Positions 33,504 to 43,013 are shown, counted from the first letter of the stretch. The stretch is DNA of 64,000 nucleotides from Mucilaginibacter_A sp965201005 (GCF_965201005.1 NZ_OZ241747.1:1922001-1986000); one strand, 5' to 3'. Numbers and translations are program-made. Notes: generated from the sequence alone by a model not told the origin.

Positions 33504-34442
33504 TTAAGAACGGAACGAAAGCGGCGTAACCGAAGTCTGCTTTTTAAAGAAGTTGGAAAAATGCGCCACCTCTTCAAAACCTAACGTATAGGCAATTTCA
33601 GAAATGTTCCATCCGGTTTGTTTCAGCAGGATTTTAGCTTCCCGGATAATCCTGTTCCCGATAATATCGGTAGTGGTTTTGCCGGTGTTTTCTTTTAAAA
33701 CTTTGTTCAGGTGGTTAACATGTATGGCCAGCCTTTCGGCGTAATCTTTGGCGGTACGCAACTGCAGTTTTTGATGTGGGGATTCAATCGGGAACTGCCG
33801 CTCCAGCAACTCTATAAACAAAGAAGTTACGCGGGCAGAAGCGTTGGTGTTGGGATAAAGGGAAGTAATGGGCTGCAATTTCTGGCCGTAATGGATCAGT
33901 TCGGTTACGTAATTACGGATCAGATCATACTTGTAGGCATAATTGGAGATGATTTCTTTTTTGATTTTGCCGAAAATATGCGTAATTTCTTCTGCTTCAA
34001 CATCATTGATTTGAAAAACCGGATAACCGCCTGCTTTAAAAATCGGCAAGTCATCCAGCACCAGGCCGCTTTTGTTTTTTACCAGAAATTCGTCTGTAAA
34101 AACACAAAAGCAGCCCGAAAGGTCCTGGTCTTTTGGCACCCAATGGTAAGGCACTTTTGGCGTGGCAAACAGCAAGGCGTTTTTTTCAGTATCGATCACT
34201 TTGTCCGCATATTCGGCCACGCTTCTTCCGCTGATCAAACTGATTTTATAATACGCACGCCGGTTGTACGGCATCACCGCTTTTCGCTTTACCTCTTCAA
34301 TGGTTTCGGCAATATCAAAAACGTTAAAATGGCCAATTTCTTTGTTGATGTCCGGCGGCAAAAGCGCGCTGATCTCTTTGCCGGTAAACTCTGCGGCCTG
34401 TTCGTAAAATTCATCAAGCGAAGTGCTTTTTAAAGTTTCCAT
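33504..34442 (-). CDS. AraC family transcriptional regulator
   Basis: A 312-residue regulator. Residues about 40-180 form the N-terminal sensing domain (cupin-like, with VPYHWVPKD). The C-terminal double helix-turn-helix runs from about 215 to the end, with HVNHLNKVLKENTGKTTTDI and GWNISEIAYTLGFEEVAHFS, then the family ending FKKQTSVTPLSFR. It probably activates or represses the adjacent SDR gene. Promoter box at 34465. Effector unknown. Confidence 0.9.
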   Translation of the reverse strand: METLKSTSLDEFYEQAAEFTGKEISALLPPDINKEIGHFNVFDIAETIEEVKRKAVMPYNRRAYYKISLISGRSVAEYADKVIDTEKNALLFATPKVPYHWVPKDQDLSGCFCVFTDEFLVKNKSGLVLDDLPIFKAGGYPVFQINDVEAEEITHIFGKIKKEIISNYAYKYDLIRNYVTELIHYGQKLQPITSLYPNTNASARVTSLFIELLERQFPIESPHQKLQLRTAKDYAERLAIHVNHLNKVLKENTGKTTTDIIGNRIIREAKILLKQTGWNISEIAYTLGFEEVAHFSNFFKKQTSVTPLSFRS

Positions 34443-34464
34443 ATTTTCAGATGTTTACAAAAAT

Positions 34465-34472
34465 CAAATATA
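34465..34472 (-). promoter_or_regulatory. -7 box for AraC-type gene
   Basis: On the minus strand TATATTTG matches TAnnTTTG, 22 nt before the ATG at 34442. A palindrome ACGGTTTACCGT at 34487-34498 lies just upstream and could be an operator. Confidence 0.5.
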
Positions 34473-34655
34473 TCAATTTTAAGAATACGGTTTACCGTAC
34501 AACAAAAACAGGCTTGTGTGCCAATATTTTAAATGGCCGTAAACAAAATATCGATGCTTCTTTTAGCACCTAAAATTTAATAAAATTTGTAAAAAATCAG
34601 GTTAAAAACAAAACGCTGACGGATAATTTCCGTATTATTGATAAAATTAAAAATT

Positions 34656-34976
34656 ATGAAAAAGATACTTGTTTTTGTATTTGCCACAGTAGTAAGCTGC
34701 AGCGCAATGGCGCAACAAAAAATGGCCAAAATGGACCACAAATCCATGAAAATGGAAAACTGTGTGATGATGAAAGATGGCAAAATGATGTGTATGAAAG
34801 ATGGAAAAACCATGCCGCTTACCTCAACCATGACCATGAAAAACGGCACAAAAGTAATGGCCGACGGAACCGTAAAAATGAAAGACGGCAAAACCATGAT
34901 GCTGAAAGACGGCCAAAGTGTGATGATGAGCGGCAAAGTTGATAAGATGCCGATGGAAGATCACATGAAAATGTAA
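34656..34976 (+). CDS. Secreted Met/Lys-rich DUF6799 protein
   Basis: A 106-residue protein from MKKILVFVFATVVSC; a start at 34638 is less likely. A signal peptide ends near AMAQQ. The rest is repeats of MKDGKMM/MKNGTKVM type, for example MMKDGKMMCMKDGKTMPL and MKNGTKVMADGTV, matching the DUF6799 domain. Methionine-rich periplasmic sequences of this kind can bind copper(I), but this is inference. It is a single-gene unit ending in a strong terminator at 35001. Confidence 0.82.
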   Translation: MKKILVFVFATVVSCSAMAQQKMAKMDHKSMKMENCVMMKDGKMMCMKDGKTMPLTSTMTMKNGTKVMADGTVKMKDGKTMMLKDGQSVMMSGKVDKMPMEDHMKM

Positions 34977-35000
34977 AGCTGATCTGTAATAAACTTTTTG

Positions 35001-35033
35001 AAAACCCGGGGCAAAAGCTTCGGGTTTTTTGTT
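35001..35033 (+). terminator. Terminator of DUF6799 gene
   Basis: Stem AAAACCCG (35001-35008) with CGGGTTTT (35021-35028), loop of 12 nt, followed by TTTG. Confidence 0.75.
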
Positions 35034-35098
35034 TTGATGCTTCTTTTAGCAGGTAAATTTCAGCCTCGTTTTATGATAAAGATTTTATTGTCCGAAAG

Positions 35099-35959
35099 AT
35101 GACTATCCCGGAAACTGATTTGATTTTAAACCCCGATGGCAGCGTTTATCATTTAAACCTGCTGCCCGGAGATGTGGCCGAAACCATTATTACCGTTGGC
35201 GATCAGGACCGGGTTGCACAGGTGAGCAAGTATTTTGACCGCATCGACTTGAAAAAAGGCAAGCGTGAATTTTTGACACACACGGGCTGGCTCGGGCAAA
35301 AAAGGGTTACCGTGATTTCTACCGGCATCGGCACAGACAATATTGATATTGTGCTGAATGAACTGGATGCGCTGGCAAATATTGATTTTGCCACACGAAA
35401 GGTGAAAGATAAACTGCTTAGTTTGGATATCGTCCGCCTTGGCACTTCCGGAGCATTGCAGGCAGATATTCCGTTGGATTCGGTTTTAATTGCGGATTAT
35501 GGTTTGGGTTTTGATGCTTTGATGAACTTTTATCCCAAACAAAACACCGATCAGGAAGCCGAACTGCTCCAGCACTTGGATGCTGTTTTTACCGGTATAA
35601 ATTTGCCGAAATCGTATTTAACAGCGGCAAGTTTAAGTTTGGTCCAAAAAATCGGCTTTGGTTTGCCTTCGGGGATTACCGCTACTGCGCCCGGTTTTTA
35701 TGCGCCGCAGGGCAGGCAGGTACGGGCTGCAAACGCAGTTCCCAATTTTATAGAAAAGCTGCAATCATTTCAGCATCAGCAACAAAAAATCACCAACCTC
35801 GAAATGGAAACCGCCGGTATTTACGCGCTGGCAAAGGTTTTGGGCCATCAGGCTTTGTCCGTTAACGTGATTTTGGCCAACCGCGTCAGCCTTCAATTCA
35901 GCAAAAACCCGCAACTGGCGATCAATCATGCTATTAAATTAATTTTGGACCGGCTTTAA
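35099..35959 (+). CDS. Nucleoside phosphorylase (uridine phosphorylase-like)
   Basis: A 286-residue enzyme of the PNP/UDP family. Conserved parts: IITVGDQDRVAQVSKYFD (phosphate site with Asp/Arg, about 28-45), VISTGIGTDNIDIVLNEL (about 77-94), VRLGTSGALQ (about 118-127, the family glycine motif) and NLEMETAGIYALA (about 236-248) where Glu-Met-Glu contacts ribose. It splits nucleosides with phosphate. The exact base is not clear from sequence. It contains one motif copy (35580). Terminator at 35976. Confidence 0.87.
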   Translation: MTIPETDLILNPDGSVYHLNLLPGDVAETIITVGDQDRVAQVSKYFDRIDLKKGKREFLTHTGWLGQKRVTVISTGIGTDNIDIVLNELDALANIDFATRKVKDKLLSLDIVRLGTSGALQADIPLDSVLIADYGLGFDALMNFYPKQNTDQEAELLQHLDAVFTGINLPKSYLTAASLSLVQKIGFGLPSGITATAPGFYAPQGRQVRAANAVPNFIEKLQSFQHQQQKITNLEMETAGIYALAKVLGHQALSVNVILANRVSLQFSKNPQLAINHAIKLILDRL

Positions 35960-35975
35960 TTTTGGCTCGAAAATA

Positions 35976-36002
35976 AAAAAACCTGCCGTTGAGCAGGTTT
36001 TA
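35976..36002. terminator. Bidirectional terminator after phosphorylase gene
   Basis: Stem AAACCTGC (35979-35986) with GCAGGTTT (35993-36000), loop CGTTGA, flanked by A-run and T-rich sequence. It lies between convergent genes (35959 plus and 36013 minus) and could serve both. Confidence 0.75.
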
Positions 36003-36012
36003 TAAAGCTTAT

Positions 36013-36225
36013 TTAATATCGGCGGCCATAATCGCGGTGATAATAGTTTCTTGGCCCGCGGTCATACCTCCTGTCAAAATGTTCACGATGATGGCGGCGT
36101 TCCCAACGTTCATGGCGACGGATTTCGCGGTCGCGGCGATTAAAATAGTTTGCTGCAGAAGCACTGCTTACATCAAAAGTTAAAAAAGCCAGCAGGGCGA
36201 TCAGGGTTACTTTAAGCATTTTCAT
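36013..36225 (-). CDS. Small secreted Arg/His/Tyr-rich protein (70 aa)
   Basis: A 70-residue protein from MKMLKVTLIALLAFLT; a start two codons earlier is also possible. A signal peptide ends near SSASA. The mature part is very rich in Arg, His and Tyr (RRDREIRRHERWERRHH, RGPRNYYHRDYGRRY). No family is recognised. Such proteins are common in Bacteroidota; metal or nucleic-acid binding is possible but unproven. It shares the hairpin at 35976 with the phosphorylase gene. Confidence 0.65.
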   Translation of the reverse strand: MKMLKVTLIALLAFLTFDVSSASAANYFNRRDREIRRHERWERRHHREHFDRRYDRGPRNYYHRDYGRRY

Positions 36226-36415
36226 AATCATTTGTTTTTAGGGTGATCAATGATTTTTAGAGCAACGGTTTAAAGCTTGGTTTAGCCATAAAATTTATAG
36301 TTTTTCTGGCTAAACCTTTTTGCTGATGCTGTTTTTACCGGTATTATTTCCTTCCGCGAAGAAAATATTGTAACCAGTTGTTTACAATTGGCATAGTTAT
36401 TTCTGTCTGCCCGGC

Positions 36416-37528
36416 ATGAATCAACCCCAACCTTTATTGTCTCGTGCGGTGCAAACCCTGTTTTTGTTGTTTTTGGTTTTTGCCGGATTATATTTTACCA
36501 AAAGCTTTTTGGTGCCCATTGCTTTGGCAGGCGTGCTGGCCATGCTGTTTTTACCTTTTGGCCAATGGCTGGAAAAGAAAGGCATGAACCGCACCGTGGC
36601 CGCTGTGCTTTGCGTGTTGGTTTTGCTGATTGTGGTTGTCGGTTTTATTAGTTTGGTAAGCTGGCGTGTCTCCAACATCGAAACAAATTTTAACCAGATT
36701 GAACAGCAGGCCACCAAATATTACAACGAAGTAAAAGATTACGTGCAGCAAAGTTTTGGTGTGTCCGTGCAGCAGCAAAAACAGATCATCCAAAAACAAG
36801 GCTCATCCACAGCGGGCACTATTGCCACTTATTTTGCCGGATTGGCCGGTTCGTTTTTGGGCACGTTAACCACCGCCATCATCGTTTTGATCTATATATT
36901 TCTGTTTATCAATTCGCGCAGCCATTTTAAAAAGTTCATTCTCAAACTGGTTAAACCGGAAGATAAAGGCAACGCGCTGATCATCATTGACCAAAGCACG
37001 GAAGTTGTACAAAAATACATCTCCGGTTTGGCCAAAATGATTGCTTGTTTATGGGTAATGTACGCCATCGGATTTTCTATAGTTGGCGTACAAAATGCCA
37101 TATTTTTTGCCATTTTGTGCGGCACGTTAGAGATCGTTCCGTTTGTGGGCAACATTACCGGCACCAGTTTAACTGTGCTGATGGCTTTGGCGCAGGGCGG
37201 CGGCAGTAGCATGGTTATCGGTGTGCTGGCGGTTTATGGTTCGGTGCAGTTTATCCAGAGTTATATTTTGCAGCCGTTGGTAGTGGGCAAAGATGTTGAT
37301 GTAAACCCGCTGTTTACCATTATGGTCATTATTTTGGGCGAGGCCATTTGGGGCGTTGGCGGCATGGTGCTTTCCATACCTTTATTGGGCATGGTCAAAA
37401 TTGTTTTTGATCATATCGAACCCTTAAAACCTTATGGCTTTTTAATCGGCAGTGAAGATAATGGAAAAGAGGACGATGCTTCTTTTATGGATAAAATTAA
37501 AGGCTGGTTCACAAAGCAAAAGCACTAA
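36416..37528 (+). CDS. AI-2E family (PerM-like) transporter
   Basis: A 370-residue protein with the usual eight-helix layout: hydrophobic segments at about 10-28, 30-48, 60-80, 148-168, 205-225, 233-255, 262-285 and 302-335, with a charged segment between the third and fourth (about 85-145). The central signature around GTLEIVPFVGNITGT (about 238-252) is characteristic. Originally linked to autoinducer-2 export; many members have other or unknown cargo. Motif copies at 36542 and 37476, and another upstream at 36326. Confidence 0.88.
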   Translation: MNQPQPLLSRAVQTLFLLFLVFAGLYFTKSFLVPIALAGVLAMLFLPFGQWLEKKGMNRTVAAVLCVLVLLIVVVGFISLVSWRVSNIETNFNQIEQQATKYYNEVKDYVQQSFGVSVQQQKQIIQKQGSSTAGTIATYFAGLAGSFLGTLTTAIIVLIYIFLFINSRSHFKKFILKLVKPEDKGNALIIIDQSTEVVQKYISGLAKMIACLWVMYAIGFSIVGVQNAIFFAILCGTLEIVPFVGNITGTSLTVLMALAQGGGSSMVIGVLAVYGSVQFIQSYILQPLVVGKDVDVNPLFTIMVIILGEAIWGVGGMVLSIPLLGMVKIVFDHIEPLKPYGFLIGSEDNGKEDDASFMDKIKGWFTKQKH

Positions 37529-37634
37529 TTTTAGGTAGATAAAAAAAGCATGACCGAAGGCTTCACAATTTACCGGCAACAACTTCGAAACTTGAATCCT
37601 CGACTTATTTTATATGCTAAAAGAAGCATTCGGT

Positions 37635-38153
37635 TTAATGCAATTTAAGCGAACTTGCAATTTTGAAAAAAACAGGATTATATTTTTCAAAGTTTTCTTT
37701 GGATGCCGTGCAGGTAAGTAAAATCGCTTTTTGCTGCTGATAAAACACAAACACAATTGTAGCCATTACAATTCCGCTTTGCAAATCTTTGTGCGTGTCC
37801 ACATACCATTTGTAGCGGCCGTTTGTAGCCGTACCTTTTTTTGTAACGGCAATAAAGCCTTCCAAAGCACTGTTGGATTCTTCAGACATGGCAAAAGCAG
37901 CGTCCAAACTTGCATTCGGCGCATCAATAAAATTCAGGTTAATGTTTTCCGGAACAGATTTAAAATCAGCACTTTGCGGACGGATGGCAATAAACTTTAG
38001 TTTTGGGTTTGATTTAGTCACCAGCCAAGTTTCCGGGATGGTGATTTCAAAACGGTTGGCCGCATCTTTATATGTTTTAAGCTTTTGGGCGATGCTGTTT
38101 TTACCGGCAAAAAATAAAAACATGGATAAAAACAGCAACCGGCGGAAGATCAT
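37635..38153 (-). CDS. Secreted PsbP-like protein
   Basis: A 172-residue protein with a signal peptide (MIFRRLLFLSMFLFFAGKN, cut near IAQ). The mature part has the PsbP/DcrB-type fold pattern: FEITIPETWLVTK, ENINLNFIDAP, ALEGFIAVTKKGTA, IVFVFYQQQKAILLTC and a C-terminal ...NPVFFKIASSLKL. Similar periplasmic proteins have no known function. A motif copy lies at 38092, inside the signal-peptide codons, and a variant at 38127. Confidence 0.7.
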   Translation of the reverse strand: MIFRRLLFLSMFLFFAGKNSIAQKLKTYKDAANRFEITIPETWLVTKSNPKLKFIAIRPQSADFKSVPENINLNFIDAPNASLDAAFAMSEESNSALEGFIAVTKKGTATNGRYKWYVDTHKDLQSGIVMATIVFVFYQQQKAILLTCTASKENFEKYNPVFFKIASSLKLH

Positions 38154-38288
38154 AGCTTAAATATAAAAAGGCATTTTGTTCAAACTTGTAACTAGGTCAA
38201 ATTAAAGCTTCTGCAACCATTAAAGTATAAGCCCAAGTTGCACTTTAACAAAATTTAACAAGCAAAGACATAACGCGGCAACAAAGGT

Positions 38289-38813
38289 TTAATGCGTGCC
38301 TGCACCATAAAAAAAATCTTTCAGTTCAGTGGCGTCGTGTATTTTCATTTTGCCGCTCAAAATCAGGCGCAACTGCCGGCGTTGCATGGCACCGGCAAAA
38401 AGTGCCATTTCTTCTTCCGTTTCCGGGATCAGTTCCGGCACTTGCACCGGTTTATTTTGGGCATCAATTGCTACAAAAGTATAATAAGCTTCGTTGCTTT
38501 TGATCGTTGTGCCCGAAGGAATGTTTTGCGCCGAAACTACCAGCCTGACTTCAACCGAAGTGTTAAAAGCCCGCGTAACTTGCGCTTCAATGCTGATCAC
38601 ATCTCCCAGTTTTACCGCATGTTTAAAAGAAACGCTATCCACAGAAGCTGTGACAGCCAGACAGTTGCAATGCTTTTGTGCCGAAATGGCAGCCGCAATA
38701 TCCATCCAGTGCAGCATCCGGCCGCCCATCAGGTTGTTCAGCATATTGGTATCATTCGGCAAAATCAACTCGTTCATTATCGTGTGCGAAACACTGGCTT
38801 TTTTAGCAATCAT
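38289..38813 (-). CDS. Acyl-CoA thioesterase (hotdog fold)
   Basis: A 174-residue member of the YciA/BACH-type thioesterases: N-terminal hotdog with NLMGGRMLHWMDIAAAI (about 26-42, containing the catalytic Asp position), KLGDVISIEAQV, and FVAIDAQNKPVQVP. It hydrolyses acyl-CoA in the cytosol. The promoter box at 38819 is only 5 nt from the ATG, implying a leaderless or nearly leaderless transcript. The downstream gap to the PsbP-like gene is 135 bp, without a clear terminator. Confidence 0.87.
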   Translation of the reverse strand: MIAKKASVSHTIMNELILPNDTNMLNNLMGGRMLHWMDIAAAISAQKHCNCLAVTASVDSVSFKHAVKLGDVISIEAQVTRAFNTSVEVRLVVSAQNIPSGTTIKSNEAYYTFVAIDAQNKPVQVPELIPETEEEMALFAGAMQRRQLRLILSGKMKIHDATELKDFFYGAGTH

Positions 38814-38818
38814 GTCGG

Positions 38819-38826
38819 CAAAGATA
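38819..38826 (-). promoter_or_regulatory. -7 box adjacent to thioesterase start
   Basis: On the minus strand TATCTTTG matches TAnnTTTG and ends 5 nt before the ATG at 38813. Confidence 0.5.
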
Positions 38827-38949
38827 AGGTTTGCGTTTTGTTCATGGATTATAGTTAATGGTTCATAGCTTATTTACAAATGAGGAACAACATTTCCAAA
38901 ACAATCAACAAATTTCATCTAACATGAACAATTATATATCAGCTATAGT

Positions 38950-40461
38950 TTAGTAACTATCACCTACAACCATTTTCCCTTTCTCCAATCTCAAAATCTG
39001 ATTAACCACATTCGGGATTTCCTGCTGATAATGCGTAACATAAATTAAAGTTGTGTTACTGTTTTTACAGATCATTTCCAGCAGATATTTAAAATGCTGC
39101 TGTTGTTGTTCGTCCAAACCCTGACATGGTTCATCAAAAATCAACAACGGCGGATTTTTGACTAATGCGCGCGCCAGCAAAACCAAACGCTGTGTACTTG
39201 CGGTAACATTTTTTAAAAGTTTACGGGCGTTGTTTTCAATCCGGAGGAGTTTCATCCAGCGCAAAGCTATGTTGGATTGTTGCGGATTAGACGGCCGGAA
39301 CAAACCCAGCGTATCATAAAACCCAGATTCGATAACTTGCAGGCACGAACTTTCTCCCGGAAAATACTGATGCAATTCCGGCGATACAAAACCAATTTTC
39401 TTTTTTATGTCCCAGATGCTTTCGCCGCTACCGCGTTTACGATCAAACAATACAATGTTGTTGGCATAAGCCTGCGGATTGTCGCCGTTTATCAAACTTA
39501 ACAAGGTAGATTTTCCGGCTCCGTTTGATCCAAGTAAAGCCCATTTTTCGCCTGGCAAAACCTTCCAGGTAATGTTGTTCAAAATTTGTTTTTTATCATA
39601 ACGGATGTTTACGTTTTCCATCGAAATTATTGTGCTAAAAGAAGCATCCGGTTTTTGCGAAAGTAAATCTTTCAGTTCGTTGGTATCAACACAAGCTTCA
39701 TCAGGCCTAAAACTTTTAGGTTCAAATGCTTCTTTTAGCACTGTTTTTTTGATCTGCTGCTGATCTAAGATTGCAATGTTGGTAATTGCATCCGGAATTT
39801 CCTGCGGCGAAGTGGCCATTATAATTGTAATCCCGCTTTGACTGATTTCGGTCAGCAAATTATTAAAAACTGCGCGGGATTGGACATCCAAACCTGTAAG
39901 CGGATTATCCAGCAAAAGCAAACTTGGATGTTTTAACAATGCCGCCGCAAGCAGTAATCTTTTGGTTTCGCCGTTGGATAACTTGATGAGTTGTTTGTCC
40001 AGTAAAAATTCCAAGTTTAACTTTTTAACCGTATAATCAAAGTTCCAGGTTGGGTTTAAAATTTTACTTTTTGGCAACTGGTTTAAATAAAGTTGTACCG
40101 TTGGCGCATCATCAGCATCTGATGAATTATATCGTTGCTGATAATAAAAATCTTTAGTGTTGGACAGCGTTTTAAACTGATGTTTGGATGCAACCATCGC
40201 CATCATTTTTTGTGCGGTAAAAGAAGCATCGGCCAAAAAATTTTGCTTCGCACCTTCATAAAAATGATATATGATCTGGCCGCCCGAAACAGGCATATTA
40301 CCGGCAATAGTTTGCAGCAAGGCTGTTTTTCCGGATCCGCTTTTACCGATCAAAGCCCAGTTTTCGCCTGCTTTAATTTCTAAACTTAGCTCGTTAAATA
40401 TCGTAGAAGTGGTTTGGCGCACACGTACATGGCTTAATGTTAAAATATTTTTTGCTGGCAT
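38950..40461 (-). CDS. ModF-like double ABC ATPase
   Basis: A 503-residue protein with two ABC ATPase domains and no membrane segment. First domain: Walker A GKSGSGKT (about 38-45), signature KLSNGETKRL (about 158-167), Walker B LLLLDNP (about 179-185). Second domain: Walker A GSNGAGKS (about 318-325), signature-like TASTQRLVLLA and Walker B LLIFDEP. The arrangement is that of ModF/PhrA-like ATPases, found with molybdate systems, or of a regulatory or repair ATPase; no permease is nearby. It contains three motif copies (39636, 39726, 40218). Confidence 0.8.
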   Translation of the reverse strand: MPAKNILTLSHVRVRQTTSTIFNELSLEIKAGENWALIGKSGSGKTALLQTIAGNMPVSGGQIIYHFYEGAKQNFLADASFTAQKMMAMVASKHQFKTLSNTKDFYYQQRYNSSDADDAPTVQLYLNQLPKSKILNPTWNFDYTVKKLNLEFLLDKQLIKLSNGETKRLLLAAALLKHPSLLLLDNPLTGLDVQSRAVFNNLLTEISQSGITIIMATSPQEIPDAITNIAILDQQQIKKTVLKEAFEPKSFRPDEACVDTNELKDLLSQKPDASFSTIISMENVNIRYDKKQILNNITWKVLPGEKWALLGSNGAGKSTLLSLINGDNPQAYANNIVLFDRKRGSGESIWDIKKKIGFVSPELHQYFPGESSCLQVIESGFYDTLGLFRPSNPQQSNIALRWMKLLRIENNARKLLKNVTASTQRLVLLARALVKNPPLLIFDEPCQGLDEQQQQHFKYLLEMICKNSNTTLIYVTHYQQEIPNVVNQILRLEKGKMVVGDSY

Positions 40462-40616
40462 TTTGGTATTTTGTACCGAAGGTCTTTAAAAAATACAATA
40501 TGCAAGCTAAATCCGAAATTTAAAATGAACAAAAAAAGCATCACACCTAAATATACACTTGCAATGGTTTTAAGGCGCAAGCTTAACAGGTTTATGTTCA
40601 GCATTAATTTAGGTTA

Positions 40617-42920
40617 ATGAAAATAAGTATTGTAAAGTTTGTTATCGGGTATTTGTTGTTTTGCTTGTGCTGGTTGATTTTAACAAGAGGTTTTATAATA
40701 CTTTTTAACCGGCAAATAAGTCCGGAAATTATAGAATTGATTGTGTTTTGCAGACCGTTCTGCTTTGTGCTGGCTGGCGGTTTGCTTATTATAAAACTGA
40801 TTAAAACAAACAACAAAATTATTGAACTGCGGGAAGCCGATTATCAAAAGATGTATCTGGGCAATCCCAACCCAATGTGGATTTACGATCCGGTTTCTTT
40901 CAGGTTTTTATTGGTAAACAAAGCAGCGGTTGAAACTTATGGCTATTCGGAAAAAGAATTTCTGGCCATGTCTGTAAAAGATATTCATCCGGTGGAGGAT
41001 AATATAAAACCGGATTTATATAACCCGATGACCGATCACTATTTTGCGAGCGGTATCTGGCGGCAGATAAAGAAAGACAAAACAGAAATTTATGTCAATA
41101 TCATTTCACACAAAATAATTTTTAATCAAAAAAATGCGGTTGTGGTGCTAGCTGCCGATACAACCGGGCAAGTAAAGCATGAACAGCAGTTAAAGCAGAT
41201 GAACAATGCTTTGTTGGAAGAAAGGCAAAAGCTAAAGGAAACCGAAAAGCTGGCCAGGGTTTCCGGCTGGGAATTTTTTATGGAAAGCGGAGAACTGATC
41301 TGGACGGATGAATTATATCAGATTTTTGATCTTGATCCGGCAGAAAAAATTACGAAAGAGCGCGTTTTGCAGGGTGTTTACCCGGATGACCTGGAATTGT
41401 ACAATCAAGCTGTTGAAAACCTGTTTCTTTTAGGCAGGGATTTAGATATCGAACACCGCTACATCACCGGGAAAGGGGAAATTAAATATGTGAAAGTGTT
41501 GGGCAAAATGCACTATCAAAACAACAAAATGTTTAAGGTTTTGGGCACGATGCAGGATTTGACCGAACTAAAGCTGGTACAGATTGAAAAAAACAAATAT
41601 TCTAATCTGTTTAAAAACACACTGGCCAATATCAACGACGGCTATTGCTCGATCAACTGCAACTGGATTTTCACGGAAGCTAATGTCAACTGCGAAAACT
41701 TACTTCATTGCAGTCGGGAACAAATGATCGGCAGGCATTACAATGATTTATTTCCAGGCAAAGAAAACAGCAAATTTTATACATATTTAAAGAAAGTATT
41801 AGAGGAAGGGGTTTTCTTACAGTTTGAAGAGTTTTTCCCCAAAAATCAAAAATGGCTTTGTGTAAATGCGTACCCAACAGATGATGGCCTGGCCGTATAT
41901 TTTTCAGATATTACCGGTATCAAGCAGAAAGATTTACTGCTAAAAGAAGCATTGGAACGCTATGATTTGGTGGCAAAAGCCACGCATGATGTGATTTATG
42001 ATTATGATGTACGGCGCAGAAGTATTGAATACAGTGATAATATTACCGAACTGCTGCACCTGGGGGAAAACCCAAACCGGCAAAATGTGGATTGGTGGAA
42101 AAGCAGGATACATGATGATGATTTAACTTCTGTTGTGCGCGGTTACCAATTTGCCATCCATCAAAAAAAAGAAAATTACGGGTTAGAATATCGGGTGAAA
42201 ACCAATGACCATCAGTATAAATATGTGTATGATCAGGGTTATTTACAATTTAACGCCAGCGGGAAATTTATGCGGATGATCGGGGCGATTAAAGACATTG
42301 ACCAGTTAAAACGCTTTGATGGTGAAAACAAACGCTTGGCAGAAATCATCACCAAAGTAAACAACATGATTGTTATCCAGGATGTTAACAACAAGATTAG
42401 CTGGGTAAACAAAGCATTTGAAAACTGCACGGGTTACACCTTATGCGAAGTTGCCGGAAAGTATCCGCAGGAAATCTTATTCGGGCCAGAAACCGATTTG
42501 AGCATTGGAAAATCAATCATTGATGCCAAAAAAAAACAGGAAAATTTCTCTTACGAAATTATCAACTACAACAAAAATGGAAAAAAATATTGGGTAAATA
42601 TAGAATTTACACCAGTTTTTACACCAGACGGAAAGCCTGATGGTTATATTTCCATCCACACTGATATTACGGTCCGGAAAGAAAAGGCAGAAAAAATAAG
42701 CCGGCAAAATAAGATTTTAAAAAATATTGCCTGGATGAGTTCGCACGAATTGCGGCGGCCGGTTGCTTCTATTTTAGGTTTGATAAATTTGATAAATGAA
42801 ACGGAAGATGAAACGGAACGCAGCGAAGCCATCAGCATGATGAACACCTGCACGCAGCATCTGGATGAGATTATCCACAATATCAATCATAAAATTGAAC
42901 AGGAAATATCCGAAAAATAA
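40617..42920 (+). CDS. PAS multidomain sensor with HisKA but no ATPase
   Basis: A 767-residue protein. Two N-terminal membrane segments (about residues 5-24 and 40-62) are followed by about five PAS domains (about 75-195, 205-320, 330-430, 445-560, 575-690). The C-terminus holds a HisKA dimerisation helix with the phospho-acceptor motif SSHELRRPVASILGLI (about 706-721). The chain ends about 50 residues later, with no HATPase_c N, G1 or G2 boxes. It therefore cannot phosphorylate itself in the usual way; a partner kinase or non-kinase signalling role is likely. Such short forms are known in Sphingobacteria. Followed at 42955 by a motif copy. Confidence 0.82.
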   Translation: MKISIVKFVIGYLLFCLCWLILTRGFIILFNRQISPEIIELIVFCRPFCFVLAGGLLIIKLIKTNNKIIELREADYQKMYLGNPNPMWIYDPVSFRFLLVNKAAVETYGYSEKEFLAMSVKDIHPVEDNIKPDLYNPMTDHYFASGIWRQIKKDKTEIYVNIISHKIIFNQKNAVVVLAADTTGQVKHEQQLKQMNNALLEERQKLKETEKLARVSGWEFFMESGELIWTDELYQIFDLDPAEKITKERVLQGVYPDDLELYNQAVENLFLLGRDLDIEHRYITGKGEIKYVKVLGKMHYQNNKMFKVLGTMQDLTELKLVQIEKNKYSNLFKNTLANINDGYCSINCNWIFTEANVNCENLLHCSREQMIGRHYNDLFPGKENSKFYTYLKKVLEEGVFLQFEEFFPKNQKWLCVNAYPTDDGLAVYFSDITGIKQKDLLLKEALERYDLVAKATHDVIYDYDVRRRSIEYSDNITELLHLGENPNRQNVDWWKSRIHDDDLTSVVRGYQFAIHQKKENYGLEYRVKTNDHQYKYVYDQGYLQFNASGKFMRMIGAIKDIDQLKRFDGENKRLAEIITKVNNMIVIQDVNNKISWVNKAFENCTGYTLCEVAGKYPQEILFGPETDLSIGKSIIDAKKKQENFSYEIINYNKNGKKYWVNIEFTPVFTPDGKPDGYISIHTDITVRKEKAEKISRQNKILKNIAWMSSHELRRPVASILGLINLINETEDETERSEAISMMNTCTQHLDEIIHNINHKIEQEISEK

Positions 42921-43013
42921 ACGCTACTTTACCATTAAGCTAAAATTTAGGTGCTAAAAACAGCATCAACTTTAAAACAGTTGTTCAATTGCTGGTCCTT
43001 CTTTATAAAAAAT

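Noticed and set aside
33711..34433. 240-codon plus-strand ORF antisense to the AraC gene
   Set aside because: The AraC frame has clear helix-turn-helix motifs; the antisense frame has none and is a mirror of its codon bias.
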